Source: an uncultured Clostridium sp.
GTDB taxonomy: Bacteria > Bacillota > Clostridia > Lachnospirales > Lachnospiraceae
Assembly (NCBI GenBank): GCA_947178445.1
Contig: CAMWYJ010000001.1
Location: 147,119 to 211,118 of the forward strand
DNA length: 64,000 bases
Reading direction: 5' to 3'
Translations under genes and position numbers: made by a program
Part shown: in pieces, positions 44,762-52,855 of the stretch
Position numbering within the stretch: position 1 is the stretch's first letter
Layout: each line of letters opens with the position of its first letter
Notes under the pieces: generated by a model
Database searches by the model: none
The model's input: the letters and a program-made list of their open reading frames with translations, nothing else
Told to the model about the DNA's origin: nothing

Positions 44762-44980
44762 TCATTTTGGCACAGAACCATAATATCTCATGATCAGATA
44801 TCCAACTGACAATGAGATCTCTATCAGAACAAGCGCTATGGTCAGATTTCTTATTTCCTTGTTTCTGATTTTTGTATCCTCATCCTGCATATGGTCAAAG
44901 TATATGTACCCTGCCCGGAACAGGCTTACCGGCAGTGCTGCAATCTGCACTGCTAATATTAAATCTTTTATCTCTTCCAT
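44762..44980 (-). CDS. Second pilin-like small membrane protein
   Basis: The 72 residues have two membrane helices linked by a charged loop (FDHMQDEDTKIRNKEIR). The pattern LAVQIAALPVSLFRAG ... IALVLIEISLSVGY repeats that of the VirB2-like protein at 45859 (VAVQVIAAPIGLLLFG ... VVIAVVVIELIG), so the two appear paralogous. It lacks the signal peptide of the first. The start at 44980 (MEEIKD) is chosen because the longer frame overlaps the VirB6-like gene. It could be a minor subunit of the mating channel. Confidence 0.65.
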   Translation of the reverse strand: MEEIKDLILAVQIAALPVSLFRAGYIYFDHMQDEDTKIRNKEIRNLTIALVLIEISLSVGYLIMRYYGSVPK

Positions 44981-44985
44981 ATAGA

Positions 44986-45846
44986 TCACCTTGTAAAAGA
45001 ACGCATAATACTGAATGAATACAATGCCTGCTGGAGCTTGTTCCCACCACCCGGATTGGTCATGATAAACTCCTGTAAGAATGCCGGCGCTGTCATTGCC
45101 ATTGATATCAAGGCAAAAGCCCAGATAAAGGAATATTGTGTCAATGCATATGCACTCATTTTGAAGCAAGCCACCTGGATCAGCACTGCAAAGCAGATCT
45201 GAAAGAATTTCTTGACATATGGCTTAAACACACCGCCATCGGAATCCAGTAACCCAACGGCAGAAAATGCAAGACCAATCCGCAGTATGACCAGCTCGAT
45301 CGCATTTTTTACAAATTTTATTTTCAATACAATTGCCAGAATCGTATAAATTCCAAACATCACACGTAAGGGTAAAGTTCCTGACAAAACCAGAGGCACT
45401 AGCTTTGCACTTTTTGGATCTTTTAGTGCCGCTGCTACGTCCGCTGCGTTAACCGTAGCCGGCAGCTTCAGGGATGACATTACTTTTTGCGTTATTTCCG
45501 AGCTAATATTTAACAGATATGTAAAGAGCAGCCCAAAACACAATGACACAGCTACTGCCTTTGCAAAATTGGTAAACACAACAACCGGATCTGCATCTGC
45601 ATCACCATCCGTGCCTAACAGGTATGTGTTAAATAATTTCCAGCTAAACTTTAGCACAAGAAGAAAAAAGGCATATGCAAAGACTACCTTTATAACAGGT
45701 GTTATATTGATCCCTACCTGTTTTTGCAATGACTGCTGGCAATTGAATACCTCATTATAATCCAGCATTGAAATATACTCGTCCGCTATCGCTTCTATGT
45801 TAAACAGTTCATCCAGTATATTTGAAAGTATTTCTGCTCCCATGGT
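44986..45846 (-). CDS. VirB6/TrbL-like polytopic channel protein
   Basis: The 286 residues begin with a short amphipathic part, then six or more membrane helices with long loops (VKVVFAYAFFLLVLKFSW, VAVSLCFGLLFTYLL, VMFGIYTILAIVLKI and others), and end GGGNKLQQALYSFSIMRSFTR. Topology and position between the VirB2-like and VirB3-like genes identify it as the VirB6/TrbL analogue forming the inner-membrane pore. GAGGTGATGACC precedes the ATG. Confidence 0.82.
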   Translation of the reverse strand, partial: TMGAEILSNILDELFNIEAIADEYISMLDYNEVFNCQQSLQKQVGINITPVIKVVFAYAFFLLVLKFSWKLFNTYLLGTDGDADADPVVVFTNFAKAVAVSLCFGLLFTYLLNISSEITQKVMSSLKLPATVNAADVAAALKDPKSAKLVPLVLSGTLPLRVMFGIYTILAIVLKIKFVKNAIELVILRIGLAFSAVGLLDSDGGVFKPYVKKFFQICFAVLIQVACFKMSAYALTQYSFIWAFALISMAMTAPAFLQEFIMTNPGGGNKLQQALYSFSIMRSFTR

Positions 45847-45858
45847 CATCACCTCTTC

Positions 45859-46227
45859 TTATGAGAATTTAATTCCATAATAGCCACCCAGTGTTCCGGC
45901 AAGCGTTCCGATCAGTTCAATCACAACAACGGCAATGACCACAACCCGTTGAAGCTTCTTATATTTTGTCTGCTCCCCTCCCTCATCACCGGCAGCCATT
46001 TCCTGGAACTTAAACCAGCCAAACAGCAGTAATCCGATTGGAGCTGCGATTACCTGAACCGCAACCAGTGCATCTGATGCGAGCTTTTTCGTACCTGTGA
46101 CCAGAATGGAGTCCTGGATTCCAGATGCATATGCATAACCGCCAGACACAAGAGTGATAAACACTACGGAAAAGGCATACACAATTGCCTTATACCACCT
46201 TAATTTCTTATTTTTTACTAAATCCAT
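45859..46227 (-). CDS. VirB2/TrbC-like pilin
   Basis: The 122 residues comprise a signal-peptide-like N-terminus (AIVYAFSVVFITLVSGGYAYA), a short loop, and two membrane helices separated by a polar segment (FQEMAAGDEGGEQTKYKKLQR), the VirB2/TrbC form. Gram-positive conjugation systems carry such proteins although visible pili are rare. AAGGAGGAAAATAAAA precedes the ATG. A paralogue lacking the signal peptide is at 44762. Confidence 0.8.
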   Translation of the reverse strand: MDLVKNKKLRWYKAIVYAFSVVFITLVSGGYAYASGIQDSILVTGTKKLASDALVAVQVIAAPIGLLLFGWFKFQEMAAGDEGGEQTKYKKLQRVVVIAVVVIELIGTLAGTLGGYYGIKFS

Positions 46228-46264
46228 TTTTTATTTTCCTCCTTATATTTTGCATAAAAATAAG

Positions 46265-46288
46265 CCCTGTTTGTTGTAAACAGAACCT
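46265..46288 (-). terminator. Weak hairpin after virD4
   Basis: CTGTTT/AAACAG with a 5-base loop is followed by GGCTTATTTTT on the minus strand. The T-run is offset, so termination would be poor. It lies directly after the VirD4 stop. Confidence 0.35.
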
Positions 46289-48294
46289 TAATCATCATCG
46301 TTATTCATTCCTTCCAGCATTTGAAAATATGCCTCCTCCGGTACTCCGGTCATTCCTCCGGTCTGTACCTCCATCTGTTCCATTTTTTCCGCTAATTTCA
46401 TTACCTCCTTTTCTTTTTGTTTTCTCCGAATCTCGCCACTGTACACTTCCCAGATTCCCCATAACACTATATCTGCAGATATATCCTGCTTCACACGCTG
46501 TTCCTGTCGTTTTTGTCGAAGCCTCCTGTTATGTTCTTCATCTCCCATGCCAAAGAGCTCATTAAACTGCCAACAGCTTAAATCCGGAGCATATAGGATA
46601 GCCGGATCCGCCCTTGATGTTACTAATGAATATGGTCTCTTTATCCGTTTCAGGTCAGCCGTTGTCAACAGCTCCCTTCCCACCAGGTTATTCGATGAGC
46701 CAGTTGATGTCACCTTTGTATTATTGCGGTTGGAACTCATGTTTGTTGTGTAGGATGATGTCGTATATTTGTCAAGCTTGTCTGATATCTCCTTTAGCGT
46801 TTCCGGATCATCTGACTGTAAATATACCCATGTCTCGCAGTTGCCCCGGATAGTCCGCAGACCAGTTTTTTCATACGTTTTCTCTATCTGTGCAAAATCC
46901 TGTAAAAATAAATAATAGCGGATCCCCTTTCCTCCAGACACGGTAAGCATTTGTTCAAAATTAGAAATCTTAGTAAAATTACCAAACTCATCTGCAACAA
47001 CGTTCACTCTATTTTTTAAACGTCCACCGTTTCTTTTCGCTTCCTTTGATAGCATCGTATATACCTGAGATACAAAAAGAGTTGCCAGGGTATGATATGT
47101 AAGCCTATCATCCGGCAGGACAATAAAAACAGCCATCTTCTTTCTGCCCAGATCCGCTGGATCAAAACTTGAAGCAGATGACATGTTTGCTATATACGGA
47201 TTTGTAAAAAGCCTTAACGTCATAACGGCTGCTGTGTAAAAAGATCCCTTTGTCCGGCTGGGTGCAATGTCCGATACTCCCAGAAGTCCCTTTGCCGGAT
47301 GATTTTCCGGCAGCCTTGCCACATACACACTTAAGGGAAGGATATTACCAATCGGCTTGCACATGTTGATCAGAAAATAATAAACGTTTGCAAGATTTTG
47401 ATATTTCTTATTTTCACCAAAACGATTGTCATAAACAACCGCCATAATGGCTGCTGCTATCATGGATGCCTCACCATCATTCCATATCCTCTCACCCTTA
47501 GGTTCTCCAACAAGCTGGGAAGTAAGATCCCATGTTGCATCAATCGCTGCTGGTATATCGCCCTCATCTACATAGTTAATGATCACCTGCAGATAATTCC
47601 ACAAATCAGAATAAACCGGCTCATCATAATTGATAGTAAGTACTTCATATCCGAGTTGCTCCAAAAAAGGTTTTGTATAATCTACCAATTCGCCTTTTAC
47701 ATCCGTTGCAAGGATGGATTCACCGGCAAGTCCCAGTAGTCCGATTGTCTGTAGTACAGCGCATCTCGTTTTACCGGAACGTGTTGCACCAATTGATAAT
47801 ACATGTGTATCTGTATCCATGTAATAGACCTTTTCTCCTTCTTTTGTATCCACTTTCCCAAGAACATACCCACCAGAAGGAATATCCACCTTTCGTATGT
47901 TCTTTTCTATAATATCCTTTGGAATCAAACAGGTAGAAAAGGCTTTATCATAATCTCTCTTAGGCAGCCATTTCGCAGAACCGCACTGATTCTGTCCTGC
48001 TGGTGCAGGAGTATAAATATCCGGTGTTATCTGGATAAGCTTTGATTTATAATTCTGGCGGTTGCTGTCTAACCACCACACTCCGGCAAGCTCCAGACCT
48101 ATTATGCAGCCAAATATGGTCAGCCTGTCTCTTGTCGTAAGTATTTCCATAATAACTTCTTTCCCGATCAGGATTGTCTTTGCATCAAGCATCCCTGTCA
48201 GAACCGCTGTTATATACATATTCATGTAAAACAATACTGCTAACATAAAAAACAGTAAAAGAAGGAGAGATTTATCCTTTTTTACTGCTTTCAT
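46288..48294 (-). CDS. VirD4/TraG coupling protein
   Basis: This ATPase of about 668 residues links relaxosome and channel. Two N-terminal membrane helices are followed by the motor domain with Walker A GATRSGKTRC, TDVKGELVDYT, Walker B NVVADEFGNFTKI, and the VirD4-type RGNCETWVYLQSDDPETLKEISDKLD region. The start at 48294 (MKAVKKDKSLLLLL) places the first helix correctly and falls 16 bases after the relaxase stop; the longer frame overlaps the relaxase. Type IV coupling proteins recognise C-terminal signals on substrates, relevant to the tails described at 50-55 kb. Confidence 0.93.
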   Translation of the reverse strand: MKAVKKDKSLLLLLFFMLAVLFYMNMYITAVLTGMLDAKTILIGKEVIMEILTTRDRLTIFGCIIGLELAGVWWLDSNRQNYKSKLIQITPDIYTPAPAGQNQCGSAKWLPKRDYDKAFSTCLIPKDIIEKNIRKVDIPSGGYVLGKVDTKEGEKVYYMDTDTHVLSIGATRSGKTRCAVLQTIGLLGLAGESILATDVKGELVDYTKPFLEQLGYEVLTINYDEPVYSDLWNYLQVIINYVDEGDIPAAIDATWDLTSQLVGEPKGERIWNDGEASMIAAAIMAVVYDNRFGENKKYQNLANVYYFLINMCKPIGNILPLSVYVARLPENHPAKGLLGVSDIAPSRTKGSFYTAAVMTLRLFTNPYIANMSSASSFDPADLGRKKMAVFIVLPDDRLTYHTLATLFVSQVYTMLSKEAKRNGGRLKNRVNVVADEFGNFTKISNFEQMLTVSGGKGIRYYLFLQDFAQIEKTYEKTGLRTIRGNCETWVYLQSDDPETLKEISDKLDKYTTSSYTTNMSSNRNNTKVTSTGSSNNLVGRELLTTADLKRIKRPYSLVTSRADPAILYAPDLSCWQFNELFGMGDEEHNRRLRQKRQEQRVKQDISADIVLWGIWEVYSGEIRRKQKEKEVMKLAEKMEQMEVQTGGMTGVPEEAYFQMLEGMNNDDD

Positions 48295-48310
48295 TACCGT
48301 TCTTATTATA

Positions 48311-49330
48311 TTATCGTTCCCAATCGATACCACGTCCTTTCTGTGCTTCCTTCGCCAGCTCCCTCCTGGCAGCCATAGAGGAATAATCCTTTTCGAGTTT
48401 CTGAAATGGATATCTGCCACTCTTTCCCATCTTATTCAAGCTGTTCACCAGCCGCAGGATACTATAAGCATCATCCATTGCCTCTCTGCCTTCCTGTTCC
48501 TTTGCCATATCCTGATACTGCTTATTGAGTGCAAAACGGTTCTCCAATGCATCCTTGGTAAAAATAGATTGCGGATAAAGCTTCCTGTTCCGGATTTTGT
48601 GTCCGTCTGGATCCGTAAAGGTGATATATTTTCTATTGTCTTTCCAGTCCACTCCGTAGCCCAGAGCATTCAACTTACTGATGAAGTCCTCCCGGCTTAT
48701 TGCAAGCTCCATACAAGTCTTAACCGCTAGGTATGTCTCCCGCTTCCAGCTCGTACCCTCCTTCTCCATTTTCACCTGCAACTGATGTTTGTATGCTTCT
48801 TGCTTGCTCTCTGCCTGCTTTTCCGGAACAATATACAGACCATATTCCCTTAAAATTGAATCGGAAAAATCCTTTAACTCCTGTAATTTTTTCTCCGACA
48901 TCTGCCATTTATGACCATCCTCCATATTAACGGAATTGATCACAAAATGTGTATGCAGCTTTCCCGTATCCAGATGGGTTGCATAAACAGCCTGAAAGCC
49001 TTCAAACATCTTATGTTTTATAAGCCGCCCTGCTATCTCATGTGCAGTATGCGGATCCGTTTCGCCAGCCACCAGGTTCTGTGAAAAATGAACCAACATC
49101 CTGTTTTTCCCATTTTCCATTGTCTTATCATACAACTGCTTCACCAGTACCATTTCTTCATAAGCTGTAGCAGCATTACAATTCACTGTACTGATTAGCC
49201 ATGGTTCTGTCTTTTTTTCCTGTGTTACATATTCAATTATGTCCTTCAAAGACTGTAATGTATGATACCCCCGATGACCAGCTCCTGCATCTGTCTTACT
49301 TTTGCCATTGTGAAATGTTATAGTCCCCAT
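48311..49330 (-). CDS. MOBP-type relaxase
   Basis: The 339 residues carry the relaxase fold: an N-terminal catalytic-tyrosine region (YHTLQSLKDIIEYVTQEKKT), HEIAGRLI and the metal-binding LHTHFVINSVNMEDGHKW. A helical C-terminal half follows. It would nick oriT and pilot the strand. It is shorter than many MOBP relaxases and carries no helicase domain. Its start lies five bases below the mobC stop. Confidence 0.9.
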   Translation of the reverse strand: MGTITFHNGKSKTDAGAGHRGYHTLQSLKDIIEYVTQEKKTEPWLISTVNCNAATAYEEMVLVKQLYDKTMENGKNRMLVHFSQNLVAGETDPHTAHEIAGRLIKHKMFEGFQAVYATHLDTGKLHTHFVINSVNMEDGHKWQMSEKKLQELKDFSDSILREYGLYIVPEKQAESKQEAYKHQLQVKMEKEGTSWKRETYLAVKTCMELAISREDFISKLNALGYGVDWKDNRKYITFTDPDGHKIRNRKLYPQSIFTKDALENRFALNKQYQDMAKEQEGREAMDDAYSILRLVNSLNKMGKSGRYPFQKLEKDYSSMAARRELAKEAQKGRGIDWER

Positions 49331-49334
49331 CCAC

Positions 49335-49823
49335 CTATCCTTTCTTAATCTCGATTAACTTCTTCAATACCTGCTTCAGCGTATCATTGCAGGCAAACAG
49401 ATCTACTTCCTTTATTCGTCCCTGGTGCGCCAGAGTCGCAAGCTGGTTGATATTGACTCCAAGCTTTGCAATCTGCCTGGCAACCTCTTTCATTCCGGGG
49501 ACGATTATAACGTTATTGCCGTTCGCACTCCGGCGGACATACTCGGATACCGAGCAGCCGGCTTCTTTTGCCTGGCTTTCATAAAATACCATTTCTTCCT
49601 CTGATATCCGTATATGTATATCCTCTTTCCTGCTGGTACCTGACTGCTGTAACTTTGTGCTATGCACATATGCGATATTTGTCACTTCATAATCAGATGC
49701 AGCAAGGATTACTTCTCTGACATACTCTGATAATGTTTTTCCTGCAGCTTTTGCAGCCTTTTCTACTACCTCCTTTTCATCTGCTGATACTCTAAAATGA
49801 ATATCCGTGCTTTTTACATTCAA
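49335..49823 (-). CDS. MobC-like relaxosome protein with two RHH-type segments
   Basis: The 162 residues contain two related ribbon-helix-helix segments, DIHFRVSADEKEVVEKAAKA with TLSEYVREVIL at residues about 7-40, and DIHIRISEEEMVFYESQAKE with SVSEYVRRSA at about 69-103. A MobC-type tail follows (GVNINQLATLAHQGRI). It would bind oriT just upstream and recruit the relaxase. The internal duplication is not typical of short MobC proteins. Confidence 0.87.
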   Translation of the reverse strand: MNVKSTDIHFRVSADEKEVVEKAAKAAGKTLSEYVREVILAASDYEVTNIAYVHSTKLQQSGTSRKEDIHIRISEEEMVFYESQAKEAGCSVSEYVRRSANGNNVIIVPGMKEVARQIAKLGVNINQLATLAHQGRIKEVDLFACNDTLKQVLKKLIEIKKG

Positions 49824-49875
49824 CGGAATACATCACCTCCTTTAGTTGATCTATGAATTATATTGATACAGAGGG

Positions 49876-50026
49876 TTTGGGATACTTCCCAAAGATTGAG
49901 GTCCAGGGGGAACACCCTGGCAAGCTGTTTGCGGATACATGTGGCACACATGTATCCACAAATAGGAAGCTTGCCCCTGCTTCGCTCCGCTCGCACGGTT
50001 TTTCTGACAGAAAACCTCTCGGGAGG
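49876..50026. other. Candidate origin of transfer (oriT) with nested inverted repeats
   Basis: The non-coding gap between mobC and the TOPRIM gene is packed with inverted repeats. TTTGGGA/TCCCAAA spans 49876-49893 and CCAGGG/CCCTGG spans 49903-49920. An outer stem GGCAAGCT (49919-49926)/AGCTTGCC (49968-49975) encloses a perfect GGATACATGTG/CACATGTATCC (49933-49957). GGTTTT/AAAACC and CCTC/GAGG pairs lie at 49998-50026. Position next to mobC-relaxase and this density fit an oriT; the nick site cannot be placed by eye, although the AGCTTGCCCCTGC segment is the likeliest area. Confidence 0.75.
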
Positions 50027-50032
50027 ATAGCC

Positions 50033-51613
50033 TTACATTTCCATACCCGCAGCCATATCCAGATTCTGAAGGGACTGCAGGTCGTTCAAGGGTGTCTGTT
50101 CTATGATCTCTGTCACTGCGTTCTCCATCGCAAGATCCTCGGCAAAGGTCATAAGCTTCGGCTCCATGCGGTCACACTTTATCCCCAGTTCATCGCATAA
50201 TGCCTTTATCTCCTCTGCAGCCCGTTTCCCTGTATCCATCCGGCTTGTCTTAACGAACACCTGACTGATCTGCGGATTTGTTAATATATAGTCTTTCATC
50301 TGCCTTACACCTTGATATGCAGCACGGTATTCATCGTGCGGATATTCTTCTCGATATGCAACCTCTATATCTTCCTGGAATTTATCCCATAATCGGCATC
50401 CCATATCCACATCCGCAACAAGCTCCTCCTGACTGTCATATACATATAACAGATTCGAATTTCCTTTTATGGAAAACATTTCATCCACGCATTCTTTTTC
50501 TGCATCCATATACCATGCAATTGTTCTTTGTTCTATACCAAGCTTGAGCAGTTCCTTTTTGCTTAACTGGAAATTCTGTTTTATCTGCTCAGTGTCTTCT
50601 CTTTCAGCATCCTGCTTTTCAGATTCTCTGCCATCCTGTGCCTGTTCTTTATGATTGTCTGCCTGCACCTCGTTTTCAATATCCTGTTCTTTCGCTTTTA
50701 CTCTTTCCGGATATTTCAATGCCACCAGATCCTCATTAAAGTCCTTATATGATGGACGGTGCCTGGTTATTTTATATCGTTCATGGTACTCTTCATAAAT
50801 CCGGATAGCTGCATTCTCTCCTGCTTCATCATGATCGGTGCATATCCTTATTTTTTTAATATCCGGATACTCTTCCAAAAAGCGTATTAACGCTTTATCC
50901 GTCACGCCTCCCAGGGCAACATAAGAATCGTCTGTTTTTAGCCCATGTTCTTTTTGAAGTGTCATGTAAGACAACATATCAATTGGCGCTTCAAATACAT
51001 TTAATGTTCCAGATGTACCGGATAATGAAAAAGAAAACTGTTTCTGGCTGCCTGGTACATCCTGCTTAAATACCTTTCCGGCTGTATTGGTAGAACGAAC
51101 AGAAGCATGTCTTGCCACTCCTTCCTTATCCCGTCCGACAAATACACAGCTTCTTTGTGTATTCTCATAAATGAGCCTTTGAGCAACCATATCTTTTATG
51201 ATTTCTTCGTCAATCCCCCTGGTTTTGCCAAGGTACGCAAATACATGTCGATACGTATCATTTCTGGATGGCAGGTTGAATTCTTTTTTTTGCTCTGGTT
51301 CCGGTTTCCAGTCCTGTGTATGCCGGATCTCATTCATCTCTTCACCAAGCAATGTTTTCACTGCCTCTACCCATGTTTTATTTTCAAGCTTCATGCACAG
51401 ACTGATTGCCCCTCCTCCTCCAACATCCTGTGTTTCCCAATGCCAGGTATTTTTCGGACGGTTAAAATACAATCCACCCTTTCCTTTTGCTTTATACCAG
51501 ATACCACTTCGTTCTATTTCATAACCAAGACTTTTTGCATAATCGACTACATCTACCCTGTTTGCACGCTCAACCTGTTCGTCTGAAAATCTTTTGATAG
51601 TTCCTCTTGCCAT
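50033..51613 (-). CDS. DUF3991/TOPRIM primase-like protein with shared C-terminal tail
   Basis: The 526 residues start MARGTIKRFSDEQVERAN. A DUF3991-type region with a degenerate zinc-finger-like segment follows (GLYFNRPKNTWHWETQDVGG). A TOPRIM domain has the VFEAPIDMLSY Glu motif near 230 and CTDHDEAGENAA (DxD) near 285. Then come a charged linker and about 150 residues unknown to me. The end is NAVTEIIEQTP ... DMAAGMEM, the tail shared with three neighbouring proteins. I start it at 51613 (GGAGGAAGGTT); the longer frame would run through a terminator hairpin. A primase acting in the recipient fits its place next to oriT. Confidence 0.82.
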   Translation of the reverse strand: MARGTIKRFSDEQVERANRVDVVDYAKSLGYEIERSGIWYKAKGKGGLYFNRPKNTWHWETQDVGGGGAISLCMKLENKTWVEAVKTLLGEEMNEIRHTQDWKPEPEQKKEFNLPSRNDTYRHVFAYLGKTRGIDEEIIKDMVAQRLIYENTQRSCVFVGRDKEGVARHASVRSTNTAGKVFKQDVPGSQKQFSFSLSGTSGTLNVFEAPIDMLSYMTLQKEHGLKTDDSYVALGGVTDKALIRFLEEYPDIKKIRICTDHDEAGENAAIRIYEEYHERYKITRHRPSYKDFNEDLVALKYPERVKAKEQDIENEVQADNHKEQAQDGRESEKQDAEREDTEQIKQNFQLSKKELLKLGIEQRTIAWYMDAEKECVDEMFSIKGNSNLLYVYDSQEELVADVDMGCRLWDKFQEDIEVAYREEYPHDEYRAAYQGVRQMKDYILTNPQISQVFVKTSRMDTGKRAAEEIKALCDELGIKCDRMEPKLMTFAEDLAMENAVTEIIEQTPLNDLQSLQNLDMAAGMEM

Positions 51614-51628
51614 AACCTTCCTCCATAT

Positions 51629-51654
51629 AAAAAAGGAGCAGATTCCTCTGCTCC
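51629..51654 (-). terminator. Intercistronic terminator above the TOPRIM gene
   Basis: A perfect stem GGAGCAGA/TCTGCTCC with a 4-base loop is followed by six T residues on the minus strand. It lies 16 bases above the start codon. Confidence 0.85.
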
Positions 51655-51668
51655 AACTGCATAATCCC

Positions 51669-51731
51669 TTACAACTCTGCTTCTGCTTCCTCTTTCTGTG
51701 TTTCAAAATCCTCCAATTCAATTTCAGGCAT
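51669..51731 (-). CDS. Tiny acidic ORF, possible leader peptide or gene remnant
   Basis: A 20-codon frame, MPEIELEDFETQKEEAEAEL, has AAGGAG nine bases before the ATG and lies between two terminator-like hairpins. Its composition resembles the acidic tails of the adjacent proteins (IELEDFE against PDFEMEM). It may be a leader peptide or the surviving end of a deleted gene. Translation is unproven. Confidence 0.35.
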   Translation of the reverse strand: MPEIELEDFETQKEEAEAEL

Positions 51732-51760
51732 GTCTTCCATCTCCTTCCCGAAAGAGTATT

Positions 51761-51780
51761 AAAAAAGCGCCTTACGCTCT
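51761..51780 (-). terminator. Short intercistronic terminator-like hairpin
   Basis: AGCG/CGCT with a 5-base loop is followed by six T residues on the minus strand. The stem is short, so efficiency is doubtful. Confidence 0.5.
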
Positions 51781-51789
51781 CAATCTTTC

Positions 51790-52845
51790 TTATTCTATAA
51801 ATGACTCTTCAAAGGAAGCTTCTAGCTCCATTTCAGCTTGCTCCATCACTTCTTCTACTGCATCCGCATAACTCTTTTGATAATCTCCCTGCCGTTCCCT
51901 GGGTTTCCAGTCTACATCATATACCGCCTCGTCGTACCTTTGATCAAAATGAATGATTTTCGCTTCCATCTTTGGAACTGCCATTCCATAATCACCAAAC
52001 CATTCTGTCACGCGCTGAGCCGACGGAATCTTTTGCTTTATCTCATACTCATAGATCTTCTCAACTTTTGCCCAGTCAATATCCTGTGGTTTCAATCCTT
52101 TGATCCTGTCTGCCTTTCTTACAGCCAGTGCTTCCATGCAGCTTTTTTTCATATTCTCAATTTCAATATCTGTAGCTCCTCCGTCCATTGTAAAATGAAT
52201 GGTATCCAAATGCCTATTTTCGCCCCGCACATCAACATGTCCCATCGTTACAGAATTAAATGTACTGAGCTGGAAAGAATTATCCTTGATAACCGTAAAC
52301 CGGTGGAAAGACATTTGTTTGAAAGATGCTTTTAAAAAATTGTTACAATCAAATACAGTGTCATCAAATCTGCAATTTCTTATATAGGCATTCGTAAAAT
52401 TGTTATGGATAAACTGGCATGCTTTACAATCTGAAGAAAAATTCGCACCGTCGAAATTGCAATTTGTAAAATCCACATCTACAAGGTTGCATTCCCTGAT
52501 ATCTGCATCTTTAAAATTCGCATTATAAAAGTCGCCACTTATTTTTAAATTGAATATAAATGCATTTGACAAGTCTGTATATTTTCCTGTGGCTATGTGA
52601 TCTATCTGTCTTTGGGAAAGTGCCACGTATGCATGCTCCGTTGGATATTCTTCCCTTATGCCAATCTTTTTTGCGATATGGTTCTCCGGCAGCTCGATGC
52701 TTTCCGGTGACTCATATCCTGGAAAGACTTTCAACATAATCTTATCACCTTGTATCTTTTCCCAGCCACAGTTCCCATCCGGACGGATAACATGTGTCTG
52801 AAGCTCATCATTTTGTTTCCTAAGTCCACTGATTACATATTCCAT
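51790..52845 (-). CDS. Pentapeptide-repeat protein with shared C-terminal tail
   Basis: The 351 residues contain an N-terminal region of unknown type and a pentapeptide-repeat section at about 95-200 (NANFKDADIRECNLVDVDFT, CNFDGANF, CRFDDTVFDCNNF). Such repeats form a right-handed beta helix that can mimic DNA, as in MfpA/Qnr. The last 130 residues are helical and end DAVEEVMEQAEMELEASFEE. It lies 10 bases below the preceding gene, so they are co-translated. In this anti-restriction-type neighbourhood I infer a DNA-mimic role, perhaps blocking host enzymes on incoming DNA; a ligand-free scaffold is the alternative. Confidence 0.75.
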   Translation of the reverse strand: MEYVISGLRKQNDELQTHVIRPDGNCGWEKIQGDKIMLKVFPGYESPESIELPENHIAKKIGIREEYPTEHAYVALSQRQIDHIATGKYTDLSNAFIFNLKISGDFYNANFKDADIRECNLVDVDFTNCNFDGANFSSDCKACQFIHNNFTNAYIRNCRFDDTVFDCNNFLKASFKQMSFHRFTVIKDNSFQLSTFNSVTMGHVDVRGENRHLDTIHFTMDGGATDIEIENMKKSCMEALAVRKADRIKGLKPQDIDWAKVEKIYEYEIKQKIPSAQRVTEWFGDYGMAVPKMEAKIIHFDQRYDEAVYDVDWKPRERQGDYQKSYADAVEEVMEQAEMELEASFEESFIE

Positions 52846-52855
52846 ATTGTCCCTC

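Noticed and set aside
48294..48420. N-terminal extension of VirD4 overlapping the relaxase
   Set aside because: The extra 42 residues are not VirD4-like, and a start at 48294 places the first membrane helix at the N-terminus just after the relaxase stop.
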